This document shows positions 9,436-18,529 of a stretch of 64,000 nucleotides of DNA, piece by piece (the stretch's first letter is position 1; each line of letters opens with the position of its first letter). Below the pieces are notes generated by a model. The model saw only the letters and a program-made list of their open reading frames with translations. It was not told the origin of the DNA and did no database searches. This DNA comes from Candidatus Poseidoniaceae archaeon (GTDB taxonomy: Archaea; Thermoplasmatota; Poseidoniia; Poseidoniales; Poseidoniaceae): positions 62,001-126,000 of the forward strand of contig CASIAI010000002.1 in the NCBI GenBank assembly GCA_949372655.1. Direction: 5' to 3'. A program made the position numbers and the translations under genes.

Positions 9436-11211
9436 GTGAGAAAGTTGTCGCGCATTATCGGTCTGCTACAAGTAGACTCAACCATTGGTGATTTATCTGG
9501 TAATTCAGCAAGGTTGGAAACACTTGCTTCTATTGCTAAGGATAATGGTGCGCAAATGTGTATCACTACTGAATTAGCAGTGAGTGGTTATCCCCCAAGA
9601 GACCTATTATTACAACCAGATTTTATTAGGATGTCACAGCAACAGGCAAGTTCTCTTTCTGTAGAACTTCCAGTATTGGTTGGAACTCCAGTGATGCCTG
9701 ATGGGGAAAGGAAACTACCAGGTAATGGCGTTGTAAGGGCTGGTCCTTTGTCATCCCATCCCAGCGGTGAACAAACCAATAGGATAGTAGCAAGAAAGCA
9801 GTTATTGCCTTCATATGATGTATTTGATGAGACAAGATATTTCCAAGCCTCCAACCGTTCAGGTATTTGTCGAACTATTGGAGATTTAGATTTAGGAGTC
9901 ACAATTTGTGAAGATGCATGGCAAGCCGCAGGCTTAACGCCATCTGCATATGGTTCTGACCCGATTGAAAATCTAGCAGAATGGGGACGTCAAGGAGTCA
10001 AGTTAGATGCTACAGTAAATCTCTCAGCTTCCCCTTATCATGCTGATAAAGTGAGCACTAGGATCCAAGTTTGCCGTACTGCTGCAAAGATACTTGGGCA
10101 TCCATTCCTACTTGCCAATCAAGTTGGTGGTAATGATGACCTTCTGTTTGATGGTTGCTCTCTTGCGGCATGGCCAGATGGTTCGGTGGTTATCGCACCA
10201 TCATGGCAAGAAGGGGTATTATTGGTGGATATTGATAATTCATCTAACTGCCAATGGATTAAATCAACAGTTGTAGATGCTTTGGAGATTGGTAACTCCG
10301 AATTAAAATTCCTCTCCCCACAAGATGATGGACATGAAAGTAATTCAGATTTGATTGAAGATATTACAGATGCTATTGTTACTGGTTTAGCAGATTATTG
10401 TCGTAAATCCAATATTTCTAAAATAGTACTCGGTCTATCTGGTGGTATTGATTCAGCCGCTGCTGCTTGTATTGCTGCAGCCGCAGTAGGGCCTGAGAAT
10501 GTTCTTGGAATTGCTATGCCGAGTCGTTTTTCTTCACAACATTCTATCGATGATGCGAGATATACTGCTGAATCCTTAGGTATTGAGTTCAAAATCGAAG
10601 CGATCGACGAACTTCATTCTACTTTGGATGGACAAATTGGTACAATGCTAAGTGAAGGTCATAGCGTGGCTTCTGAGAATGTTCAGTCAAGATTGCGGGG
10701 TATGATAGTAATGGCTTATGCGAATGCTCAAGGTAGAATGGCAATAGCAACAGGCAATAAGTCTGAATTGGCCCAAGGCTACTGCACCTTGTACGGTGAT
10801 ATGGCTGGTGGCTATTCACCACTTGGCGACCTTTACAAAATGCAAGTTTATGCAATCTGTGAAGAGTTCAATACTAGAGCCACAGCCATGAAACTAATAC
10901 CTCCAGTCAATACCTCAACTCTGACTAAACCACCTTCAGCAGAATTAGCACCAGACCAAAAAGATGAGGATACTCTGCCTCCATATGCAGTGCTCGATGA
11001 GATTCTTAAATTACATATTGAACAATCTATGGACGCTGAGGAAATGGTTCAACACGGACTTGAACGTGATACTGTTCTTGAAGTTCTAACACGTTTAGAG
11101 CGTAATGAACACAAGCGTTGGCAAATGTCACCTGCACCGAGAGTCTCTAGCCGAGCCTTTGGTCAAGGATGGCGTAGACCACTAGCATCCAAACATGATT
11201 GGCGCGATTGA
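9436..11211 (+). CDS. nadE: Glutamine-dependent NAD+ synthetase
   Basis: Makes NAD+ from nicotinate adenine dinucleotide, ATP and ammonia released from glutamine. It has the two-domain form of about 590 residues. The N-terminal nitrilase-type glutaminase has the catalytic triad: Glu in TELAVSGYPPRDL, Lys in ARKQLLPSYDVFDE, and Cys in TICEDAW (about residue 158). The C-terminal synthetase has the PP-loop LSGGIDSA (about residue 335) and the conserved ATGNKSELAQGY and GDMAGGYSPLGDLYK segments. The frame can start at GTG 9436, but AGGTGAG at 9434-9440 looks like the ribosome-binding site of a TTG at 9445, which would give MSRIIGLLQVDSTIGD, closer to the usual family start. It begins 4 bases after the surface-protein stop, so translation is probably coupled. 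Confidence 0.96.
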   Translation: MRKLSRIIGLLQVDSTIGDLSGNSARLETLASIAKDNGAQMCITTELAVSGYPPRDLLLQPDFIRMSQQQASSLSVELPVLVGTPVMPDGERKLPGNGVVRAGPLSSHPSGEQTNRIVARKQLLPSYDVFDETRYFQASNRSGICRTIGDLDLGVTICEDAWQAAGLTPSAYGSDPIENLAEWGRQGVKLDATVNLSASPYHADKVSTRIQVCRTAAKILGHPFLLANQVGGNDDLLFDGCSLAAWPDGSVVIAPSWQEGVLLVDIDNSSNCQWIKSTVVDALEIGNSELKFLSPQDDGHESNSDLIEDITDAIVTGLADYCRKSNISKIVLGLSGGIDSAAAACIAAAAVGPENVLGIAMPSRFSSQHSIDDARYTAESLGIEFKIEAIDELHSTLDGQIGTMLSEGHSVASENVQSRLRGMIVMAYANAQGRMAIATGNKSELAQGYCTLYGDMAGGYSPLGDLYKMQVYAICEEFNTRATAMKLIPPVNTSTLTKPPSAELAPDQKDEDTLPPYAVLDEILKLHIEQSMDAEEMVQHGLERDTVLEVLTRLERNEHKRWQMSPAPRVSSRAFGQGWRRPLASKHDWRD

Positions 11212-11257
11212 AATAATCATACGATGAACTCAAAAGTCAGTCGTTACACGCGCAATC

Positions 11258-12133
11258 ATGGTCGGGAAAATCATCAATATCGCAGGATATCGATTTGTTG
11301 ACCTTCCCGATAGAGATGAATTAAGACAACCTTTCAGAGATGTTTGTGATAAGTTAAATCTCAAAGGTACGATATTACTTTCCCACGAAGGAATCAACTT
11401 TTTCCTTGCTGGTGCACAACCTTCAATCGACTCTTTTGTAGAACATCTCAATCATGATGAGCGGTTTGCCAACCTTACTTTGAAAACCTCCTATACGGAT
11501 TATCAGCCCTTCAATCGAATGAATGTCCGCTTGAAGAAAGAAATAATTTCTATCGGACTTGACCATATCAAGCCAGCACAACATACCGGCGAAGAAATAA
11601 CTCCTACTGAATTCAAGGATTGGCTAGATGCGGGTAAAGAAGTACTAGTATTGGATACAAGGAATGACTATGAATGTAGGATTGGGACTTTTCAAAATGC
11701 TATGGAACTAGATATCAAGTCTTTCCGTGATTTCCCTAGAGCGATTGATAAGATGTCAGAGGATTTGAAAGATATTCCTGTTGTAATGTTCTGTACTGGT
11801 GGAATTCGTTGTGAGAAGGCCAGTGTCGTTATGATGGATGCAGGATTCTCTAATGTCAAACAACTCAAAGGTGGTATTCTTGGTTATTTTGAAGAGGTTG
11901 GTGGTGACTACTGGAACGGTGACTGTTTTGTTTTTGACCACCGAGTAGCAGTAAACCCGGAATTGGATGAAACCGAAGTAGCACAGTGCTTTGCGTGCAG
12001 AAATCCTTTGCATGTAGAAGACCAGAAATCTGAGCATTACGTTGTTGGAGTCTCATGCCCTCACTGCATCGGACGTAGGGATGTTCACCAAATCAACCAA
12101 TCACTACTCAATACCAGCGGACTCCAAGAATGA
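11258..12133 (+). CDS. trhO: tRNA uridine(34) hydroxylase, TrhO/YceA rhodanese family
   Basis: Family members hydroxylate uridine 34 in the tRNA anticodon with oxygen, as a step to 5-methoxyuridine-type modifications. The order of domains fits: an N-terminal acylphosphatase-like domain (GTILLSHEGINFFLAG, about residues 38-53), a central rhodanese domain with the active-site loop CTGGIRCEKAS (about residues 179-189), and a C-terminal cysteine-rich tail (CFACRNPL and CPHC) that may bind zinc. At 291 residues it is close to the usual length. ATG 11258 gives MVGKIINIAGYRFVDL, the expected start. The gene follows nadE by 46 bases. Its last 49 bases overlap the 3' end of the convergent surface-protein gene. 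Activity on this archaeon's tRNA is inferred only from the family. Confidence 0.9.
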   Translation: MVGKIINIAGYRFVDLPDRDELRQPFRDVCDKLNLKGTILLSHEGINFFLAGAQPSIDSFVEHLNHDERFANLTLKTSYTDYQPFNRMNVRLKKEIISIGLDHIKPAQHTGEEITPTEFKDWLDAGKEVLVLDTRNDYECRIGTFQNAMELDIKSFRDFPRAIDKMSEDLKDIPVVMFCTGGIRCEKASVVMMDAGFSNVKQLKGGILGYFEEVGGDYWNGDCFVFDHRVAVNPELDETEVAQCFACRNPLHVEDQKSEHYVVGVSCPHCIGRRDVHQINQSLLNTSGLQE

Positions 12134-14331
12134 ATTTCATGGCCACTGATCCCATTATTGGCGATAAAGAATACGATATCCTCAGAAACTTCTAATCCGC
12201 CATACGTACTAGATTGAGAGTTATTGCCCACTCCTGGCCACGGGTCATAAACCATGCTTGCTTGCCAACTTTGAATATCCAATATCCACAAGCAATGTCC
12301 TGAATCAATACCATTCTTTTCACCATCGGCGATAATTAATAGTTGGTTATTGACAATTGCTATGTCTCGAATATCTGAACTACTGATTCCAGGTTGGAAT
12401 TCATATGCCATTTTACTTCCCAGTGTTGTGCCATCGCTAAAGCATAGTTCAGTTGCTGAAGTAGGAGTGACGCAATCAAACCATACCTTTCCATCTAAGA
12501 TTACTGCTCCAGCATTCTCACCTGGTGCCAAAATATCAGTAGATAATTCTTGAGCAATATTAGTTGTCAAATTAAATCCCCAGAGCGTGGTGTCCACACC
12601 ACTGGTCTGTGCATCGAAGACAAGGACGTCACCAGTCGCTTTCAATCCTATATTATAACCTACATTAGTAGCCGCAGCACCATTACTTTGTAATGTTAGA
12701 GAAGTCAGCCAATTATGACTGCCATCAAGATTGAGACGGGCTAACTGACGACCGTTATTTCCATCTTCTGCAATCACGATATTATTTGCTCCATGAATGG
12801 TAAAAGAATCTGGCATACTTCCTTCAAGACTGTTTAGGTCCCATGAGATTAGTACTCCAGTATTGGAGATATGATGCATTTCAAAATCCATTGTAGTAGT
12901 AGCAGCTGAAAACCATAAACCTGTTTCACTAGGCCATAAATTTGTTAGAGAATGGACGGAAATATCAGATGCTGAAGAATCTAGAATTACTTGCATACTC
13001 GAAGAAAAGAAGGGAGCATCAAATAGTTCTACAGTAGTCGTACCATTACTCCAAATGAATTCATTTTCGGCATTGGTAAATACTACGCCGTTCATCCAAG
13101 AGGAGATTTTAGAATTAATTGTTAAACCATCTCCAGCCCCATTGATTGAGGTAATTCGCTGAGTTCCACTTGAAGTTCCATCTGAGACCCACATTTCTCT
13201 TCCATTGACTCCATCATCAGCATCAAAGAAAACCATTCCATTATCATCGTTAATCAGTTCATGCATTCCCATCCAATGCCCTGGTGTTGAGTCTCCTGAT
13301 GGATTGATATCCATGAGAAGTGATGTAGAAGATAAGGTGCCCATACTAACCCATAGTTCACAACCATTCAGACCATTACTACCAGCACTGATCAGTATTG
13401 ATTTACTCTCCAACCAGTTCATTGAATCGCATGCAGAATTCATTCCGTTAGTTATTCCTACAGAAAAATCACTAATCAATCCACTATTGAGGGGCTGAGA
13501 ACAAATATTCAATGTTTCACGAATCTCATCAAGATGTAGCACTCCATCCATGGCAGTTGCAAGACCAAGACCATCATCGACTCCAAATTCAAGAATCACT
13601 CCATTTGAACAAAGATGAGCAGGTGGACTACTCTTTTTTACTAAAGCAGGAGCGCCTTGAGTGCCATTAATCCCATTGCTTCCATTACTTCCAATCTGCC
13701 CATCACACAGAATTTCTTCATCTAAAACTTCTTCAGGCTCTAAGATGTCATTCGAATTATTATCCAGTCCACTCATTATCTTCAACCCGCCATAATTGCA
13801 GGAGATGTTACCAAATTCTATTTCTTCAGTTTCTATCATGCTGCCTATACCTGTGAATCCATTTGGACCAGTCGCTCCTTGAGGTCCCGATAATCCTTCC
13901 TTACCATGACAAATCCGAGTGGTTGAAGTGACTTCCAATTCTTCTAAAATACCATTTTCATTAGCATCATTTCCAATAAAAATATCAGCGCCACCCTGAG
14001 TACAGATATGGTCAGCATCTCTCCCTTCGGTTCTTACCAATACTTCGTATCCGTCATTTCCAGAAATACCTTTATTCTGTTCTAGTGAATCGGTTAATAG
14101 AATAGAATATGTTGACATTGCTAATGCTAAGGCTATGATGATTACTTGAAAGAACACCAAATATTTTGAACGAGACTTTTTGTTTACTTTTTCACTTTGT
14201 TCTTCACCTTCAAAGGAATCAGATAGGTTTGCTCTATTTTCTCTCAGTGAGGGGAGATTCTTGTATGGTTGAGCAGTAGCAGGTTCTCCTGCAATAGGGG
14301 CTTGTTTATCATGTGTATGAGGGTTAGTCAT
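12085..14331 (-). CDS. Membrane-anchored surface protein with Cys-rich modules, collagen-like linkers and a propeller-type domain
   Basis: A 748-residue protein from ATG 14331 (an upstream in-frame ATG at 14361 would add 10 residues). The N-terminus is cytoplasmic and polar, with KKSRSK just before one span (residues about 57-80, VFFQVIIIALALAMS), so it is type II with the bulk outside. Three modules of the pattern C..GG..I..G.D.N.NGILE..EV......IC.G follow, resembling DUF7151. They are separated by collagen-like Gly-X-X runs (GLSGPQGATGPNGFTG and GSNGSNGINGTQG). The C-terminal two thirds has repeats such as GREMWVSDGTSSGTQ, the same ELW/SDGT type seen in giant locus A. The stop lies inside the 3' end of trhO (49-base convergent overlap). 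Function unknown; adhesion or ligand binding is likely. Confidence 0.85.
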   Translation of the reverse strand: MTNPHTHDKQAPIAGEPATAQPYKNLPSLRENRANLSDSFEGEEQSEKVNKKSRSKYLVFFQVIIIALALAMSTYSILLTDSLEQNKGISGNDGYEVLVRTEGRDADHICTQGGADIFIGNDANENGILEELEVTSTTRICHGKEGLSGPQGATGPNGFTGIGSMIETEEIEFGNISCNYGGLKIMSGLDNNSNDILEPEEVLDEEILCDGQIGSNGSNGINGTQGAPALVKKSSPPAHLCSNGVILEFGVDDGLGLATAMDGVLHLDEIRETLNICSQPLNSGLISDFSVGITNGMNSACDSMNWLESKSILISAGSNGLNGCELWVSMGTLSSTSLLMDINPSGDSTPGHWMGMHELINDDNGMVFFDADDGVNGREMWVSDGTSSGTQRITSINGAGDGLTINSKISSWMNGVVFTNAENEFIWSNGTTTVELFDAPFFSSSMQVILDSSASDISVHSLTNLWPSETGLWFSAATTTMDFEMHHISNTGVLISWDLNSLEGSMPDSFTIHGANNIVIAEDGNNGRQLARLNLDGSHNWLTSLTLQSNGAAATNVGYNIGLKATGDVLVFDAQTSGVDTTLWGFNLTTNIAQELSTDILAPGENAGAVILDGKVWFDCVTPTSATELCFSDGTTLGSKMAYEFQPGISSSDIRDIAIVNNQLLIIADGEKNGIDSGHCLWILDIQSWQASMVYDPWPGVGNNSQSSTYGGLEVSEDIVFFIANNGISGHEIHSWSPLVLSSDWLIW

Positions 14332-14438
14332 GAAATCAACTAACACCCTCAACGGTATCAAAACCTTCGGTCACTTTTCGTAACTTATTGGAACTAGCCA
14401 AGGGGTGGTTTCATCAATCTTGACCTGTCCCCACAAAC

Positions 14439-16214
14439 ATGGACCTACCCACTAGACTTTCTGCACAACTACGTGGGGAGGAAGGTCATACCAGGCAAAA
14501 AGGTGCTCGCTTAGTGGTAGATTTGGCTTATACTGCACATTCTGATGGCTTTATCGAAGTAGATAATGCTCATGTTTCAGGAGTCTCAGTAATCACTGGT
14601 GGTCATGGATTACGTCGCTTCCTTTCAGACTTATCAGGTGATACAGAAGGAAAAGTTGTGATTCCAACTACCTTGAATTCTGCTGGTTGTGATAAAGAAA
14701 GAATGAAAGAAATGGATATAGCATGGCCAAACTTCTTGGAACAACAATTTGAAATTATCCAGGCCTATGAACAACTTGGAATTGAAACTACTCTATCTTG
14801 CACCCCTTATGATAGAGGGGTAGAATCACCATCAGGTATCGCTTCATGGGCAGAATCTAATGCAGTCTGCTTTTCAAATTCATGGACTTCATTAATCACT
14901 AATCGAGAATCCGGTCTGTCCGCTTTGGCAACTGCACTAACTGGCTATGCTCCAAGATGGGGACTCCATCTTGAAGAAAACCGTATTCCAAATATTATTG
15001 TTGAGGTTACCTGTGAACTTAACAGTCTTTCAGATTGGTCTATTCTTGGAGATTGGATTGGTAAACAAGTATTGCCAAACTGGAAACTTCCTTGGGGTCC
15101 AATGCCATTGATTCATGGCTTACCTTCTCACGCTTCTTTTGCCTCCAAAAAAGCATTAACTTCTGCTGCTGCCAATTATGGTACACCTATGCTATGGGCT
15201 CAAGGTCACTCTGCTGACCCTCCACTATCTCTCAATGATGATGGCACTTGGGCTGCTCCAGAAGGTGGTTGGCAAGGTGAACTTACTTTTGGTAAAAAAG
15301 AATTGATGATGAGGTATGAGGAGTTAGCACCCAAAGGCCAAGTCGATTTGATTGTAATTGGATGCCCTCAAGCGAGTGCAGAAGAGATTCGAAGGACAGC
15401 ATCAGCAGTTCGTTCATATGCTGAAATGGGTCAGAAAATACCTAATGAGAGGTTGTGGGTTTTCACTAGTCAAACCAATTTCGATTTAGCCAAAGGTGAT
15501 GGTAGTCTCGATATCCTCGAAGATGCAGGAGCAGTAATTCTTAGAGATACATGTCCTGAAGTAACACCATACAATAGAGAGCATTACAATCATCTTCTAA
15601 CCAATTCACTGAAGGCAGAACATTATTTGACCAGTGGATTAAATCGCTTACCCACCAGTGTAATGAATATTCAAGATTGTGTTGCTCATGCTTTTGATGC
15701 ATCACTTTCAGCAGGCCCAACTCCTGTATTGGAGACTAAGTCGCAACCACAACACGAGTCGGCAAAGACTCTCAAGAGCGGATTAAATAGTCTAACTGGG
15801 GCAGGTTTGGAAAGTCAAACTGACTTCATAGTGACTGGAAAAGCGATGGTTAGCGATGTTCCAATCACATACCTTGGATATGTGAATCGAGATAGCGGAG
15901 TGATTGAAGAAACAGGTCATCCTTTGGATGGTAGAGCGATAGAAGATACGATTCTTATCTATCCTAAAGGCTCGGGTTCAACAGTTGCACCATTTGTTTT
16001 GATGGGTCTTGTATACACTGGTAAAGGTCCTAAAGCAATCATAAATAGAGATGTTTGCCCTCTAACTCTACCAGCATGTTCGTTACTCGATGTTCCATAT
16101 GGGCATGGTTTTGACCAAGACCCATGTATGGAAATAAATGATGGTGACCTTATTGAGATGAATCGCAAAGATGGAATTATCACAGTGAAGATACTTGAGC
16201 GTAACTCCAATTAG
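14439..16214 (+). CDS. AcnX-family dehydratase, large and small domains fused
   Basis: A 591-residue member of the aconitase X family. Residues 1 to about 420 match the large (catalytic, DUF521) part: a Ser/Gly-rich substrate segment (SGVSVITGGHG), conserved cysteines in TTLNSAGCDKERM, TLSCTPYD, VIGCPQASAEE and ILRDTCPE, and the motif WAQGHSADPPL. Residues about 450-590 match the small swivel part (DUF126): GKAMVSDVPITYL, GRAIEDTILIYPKGSGSTVAPF and a C-terminal barrel. Archaeal two-subunit AcnX proteins are phosphomevalonate 5-dehydratases of the modified mevalonate pathway, while bacterial single-chain forms are hydroxyproline dehydratases. The isoprenoid role is an inference from the archaeal setting. 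The gene is followed after 8 bases by an epimerase gene, so the two form an operon. Confidence 0.88.
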   Translation: MDLPTRLSAQLRGEEGHTRQKGARLVVDLAYTAHSDGFIEVDNAHVSGVSVITGGHGLRRFLSDLSGDTEGKVVIPTTLNSAGCDKERMKEMDIAWPNFLEQQFEIIQAYEQLGIETTLSCTPYDRGVESPSGIASWAESNAVCFSNSWTSLITNRESGLSALATALTGYAPRWGLHLEENRIPNIIVEVTCELNSLSDWSILGDWIGKQVLPNWKLPWGPMPLIHGLPSHASFASKKALTSAAANYGTPMLWAQGHSADPPLSLNDDGTWAAPEGGWQGELTFGKKELMMRYEELAPKGQVDLIVIGCPQASAEEIRRTASAVRSYAEMGQKIPNERLWVFTSQTNFDLAKGDGSLDILEDAGAVILRDTCPEVTPYNREHYNHLLTNSLKAEHYLTSGLNRLPTSVMNIQDCVAHAFDASLSAGPTPVLETKSQPQHESAKTLKSGLNSLTGAGLESQTDFIVTGKAMVSDVPITYLGYVNRDSGVIEETGHPLDGRAIEDTILIYPKGSGSTVAPFVLMGLVYTGKGPKAIINRDVCPLTLPACSLLDVPYGHGFDQDPCMEINDGDLIEMNRKDGIITVKILERNSN

Positions 16215-16222
16215 GTGGGAAT

Positions 16223-17209
16223 ATGAGTGAACTTAGAATCCTTGTTACCGGCGGTGCCGGATTTCTTGGTTCATCTTTGTGTCAATCTTTAGTCGACATG
16301 GGCCATAATGTAGTGGCTCTAGATTCACTCTTTAGAGGTCGAAAAGAAAACTTAGTACAGGTATTGGATAAGGATAATTTTACTTTTGTTCATGCTGATG
16401 TTAGAGAAGTTGACGCACTTGACGGAGTTGTCGAGTTACTTGGTGGATTGGATTTAGTCTTTCATTTAGCGGCAGTAAATGGAACCAAATGGTTTCATGA
16501 AGCTGCGCATTCTGTTATCGATGTCAATATCAATGGTACGCTTCGTACCTTGGAGTTGGCAATGGCTCATGACGCCAGGTATGTTTTAGCCTCTTCTCCA
16601 GAAGCATTTGGTGAAGCTTTAGAGCAACCAATTAGAGATGGTAATATGATGCAATTTACCGATCCTGCCGAACACCAAAGGCATTCATATGGTGCCAGTA
16701 AGTATCTTGATGAAGTTGCTTGCCAACATGCTGCTAGAGACGGCCTAGATGTTAGAATCGTCAGACCATTTAATGCATATGGACCTCGTTTAGTTGGCGA
16801 TGAATACGGGCAAGTTGTATCGATATTTTTCCATAAACTACTCAATGATGAAACATTACTTGTCCATGGTGACGGTTCGCAAACTCGCTCATTCACTTGG
16901 ATAGACGACGTAACTGACGGCTTTGTAAAATCTGGATTATTAGACAAAGGCCTCGATGGTAGTAACCTTTCAGGAGTTGCCTTTAACATAGGTTCTACCG
17001 AAGAAGTAAGTATTTCTCAATTGGCAGAAAAAGTAGTAATTGCCTCTGGTAAGGAAGAATCAAAAGTCGAATTTGGTACAGGATACTTTGGTGACTCTAA
17101 GAGGCGATTACCTGATATTGAAACTACCAAAAGACTACTTGGATGGATGCCTACTGTTGATTTACAACAAGGCCTTCAAAAAATGTGGAATGAATTGACA
17201 GAAAATTGA
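16223..17209 (+). CDS. NAD-dependent epimerase/dehydratase (extended SDR)
   Basis: A 328-residue extended short-chain dehydrogenase/reductase, the fold of UDP-glucose 4-epimerase and dTDP-glucose dehydratase. The N-terminal Rossmann nucleotide site is VTGGAGFLGSSL (residues about 8-19), with an acidic residue after beta-2 (ALDSLFRGR) suiting NAD(H). The active site has Ser in ASSPEAFGEA and Tyr-X3-Lys in YGASKYLDE. VRPFNAYGPR and FTWIDDVTDG are the usual substrate-domain motifs. The exact sugar cannot be read. It begins 8 bases after the AcnX stop, preceded by TAGGTGGGA as ribosome-binding site. The 3' end meets the convergent flavin-reductase gene with one base between them. A role in making surface glycans is the most probable. 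Confidence 0.9.
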   Translation: MSELRILVTGGAGFLGSSLCQSLVDMGHNVVALDSLFRGRKENLVQVLDKDNFTFVHADVREVDALDGVVELLGGLDLVFHLAAVNGTKWFHEAAHSVIDVNINGTLRTLELAMAHDARYVLASSPEAFGEALEQPIRDGNMMQFTDPAEHQRHSYGASKYLDEVACQHAARDGLDVRIVRPFNAYGPRLVGDEYGQVVSIFFHKLLNDETLLVHGDGSQTRSFTWIDDVTDGFVKSGLLDKGLDGSNLSGVAFNIGSTEEVSISQLAEKVVIASGKEESKVEFGTGYFGDSKRRLPDIETTKRLLGWMPTVDLQQGLQKMWNELTEN

Positions 17210-17210
17210 T

Positions 17211-18014
17211 TCAGCCATAATGCTTGTCAATTGTTTTACCCCAATTTTCTGGTGTAGGTGTCAATCTATCAAGTCCATGCTGGCACAAAATATCTAATCC
17301 CGAGAGTGGAGCTTGGTCTAGGGATGTCCAGATATGTGTGACTTTTAGCACTACTAATTTAGCAACTGCATCAGGGAGTTTAATCTCTTCCAAATATTCG
17401 ACTTCAATCGCAGCAACAGCCTGTTTTACCAACATTGGTTCCTCTTCACTTGATTCTAAACCAGTCAAATCCCATTCACTTTCACTTGGTGGTATTGGCG
17501 TTCCTGCTGTATCCACCCAATCAACTGCTTCAAGAGTACTAGGCATCATATGTAAAATGGCTTTTTTAGTTTCACGAAGATTATTCAAAGTATCTCTTTG
17601 GCGGCCATTTTTTCCTTGACTCAAGGATGCAATCATCAATGGTGGCTTTGTTGAAACAGCCATTGCAGAGGTTAGCGGAGCAAGATTGCCCAATCCTTCA
17701 CTATTCTTGGTAGAGGCCAGTACTAACGGGCGAGGAGAGAGGATTCCTGAAAGCCATGTTGCTCTTTCTCTATGCTCAAGAGTCATTACATCAATTCTGT
17801 TATGTGGTTTGGTTTCTGTAGGTTTTTCTTTTTCAAACCAAGAGTCTAATTTCCCGGTATGAACTTCCATCAGTGCGTGTTTGGTAAATTCTTGATAGGT
17901 TTTCCAAGAATCAATTTCTTCAACATCGCCTCGCTTTTCTTTACGAGAGATGGAAGCCTCTGAGTAATTTATACATCTTTGAAGAAAGTCTGCTACTATG
18001 CCTTTTCTATCCAT
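17211..18014 (-). CDS. Flavin-reductase-like FMN-binding split-barrel protein
   Basis: 267 residues. Residues about 85-230 carry the flavin reductase-like (flavoredoxin) split barrel: GILSPRPLVLASTKNSEGLGNLAPLTSA, with the conserved Asn-Leu-Ala-Pro segment that contacts FMN, then PPLMIASLSQGKNGRQRDTLNNL, and a late strand segment (DAVAKLVVLKVTHIW). The first 80 residues are an extra charged helical region without recognisable motif. The family uses FMN for redox reactions or flavin supply; the partner is unknown. It is the last gene of a three-gene minus-strand unit: peroxiredoxin, acyltransferase, then this gene, with gaps of 10 and 22 bases. That context suggests an oxidative-stress or redox role. 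Confidence 0.82.
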   Translation of the reverse strand: MDRKGIVADFLQRCINYSEASISRKEKRGDVEEIDSWKTYQEFTKHALMEVHTGKLDSWFEKEKPTETKPHNRIDVMTLEHRERATWLSGILSPRPLVLASTKNSEGLGNLAPLTSAMAVSTKPPLMIASLSQGKNGRQRDTLNNLRETKKAILHMMPSTLEAVDWVDTAGTPIPPSESEWDLTGLESSEEEPMLVKQAVAAIEVEYLEEIKLPDAVAKLVVLKVTHIWTSLDQAPLSGLDILCQHGLDRLTPTPENWGKTIDKHYG

Positions 18015-18036
18015 GTCATCACCTTGGTATATCTAT

Positions 18037-18519
18037 TCAGGAGCTATCCCGTTTTGAATTATATTGTTCCCTGTTCATCAAGAATTTAGCAGGATTACCT
18101 GCCCATACTTCATTATTTGGAATATTCTTGGTTAGTACAGAACCAGCGCCAAGAACTGCACCACTGCCGACGATACATCCAGCAATAACAGTCGCTCCTC
18201 CGCCGATCACAGCATCATCCTCAATCACCACAGGCATCCAATACTTCGAGTTCCCTGAGGGCGGATATTTATCATTGAGTAATGTGGCATTTGGTCCAAT
18301 AAAAACACCATCTCCTAAACTGGTTTCATCGGCGATATAAGCGCCTCCTTGTATACGACATTTATCACCCATGGAGACATTTCTTCCTATGTGAGCAAGT
18401 GATGCAATCGAACATTCTTGACCATGTGAAAGATTTTCTCCTATCATGCATGGAGACCAAGCAACACTTCTATTGGGCAAAGAAATCCTATTTTTAGGAT
18501 ACGGGTTTTGTTCACCCAT
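18037..18519 (-). CDS. Hexapeptide-repeat (left-handed beta-helix) acyltransferase
   Basis: 160 residues with regular hexapeptide turns over most of the length, e.g. IGENLSHGQECSIAS, VIGGGATVIAGCIVG and GAVLGAGSVLTKNIP, ending in NEVWAGNPAKF, the usual close of LbetaH sugar acetyltransferases. Such enzymes work as trimers and transfer acetyl or other acyl groups from CoA, commonly to the amino group of a nucleotide sugar. The catalytic His is probably among those in the loop DKYPPSGNSKYWMP or the coil, but this cannot be fixed by eye. It sits between the peroxiredoxin (10 bases upstream) and the flavin-reductase gene (22 bases downstream) on the minus strand. It may contribute to surface glycan synthesis. 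Confidence 0.88.
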   Translation of the reverse strand: MGEQNPYPKNRISLPNRSVAWSPCMIGENLSHGQECSIASLAHIGRNVSMGDKCRIQGGAYIADETSLGDGVFIGPNATLLNDKYPPSGNSKYWMPVVIEDDAVIGGGATVIAGCIVGSGAVLGAGSVLTKNIPNNEVWAGNPAKFLMNREQYNSKRDSS

Positions 18520-18529
18520 GCTTTCACAC

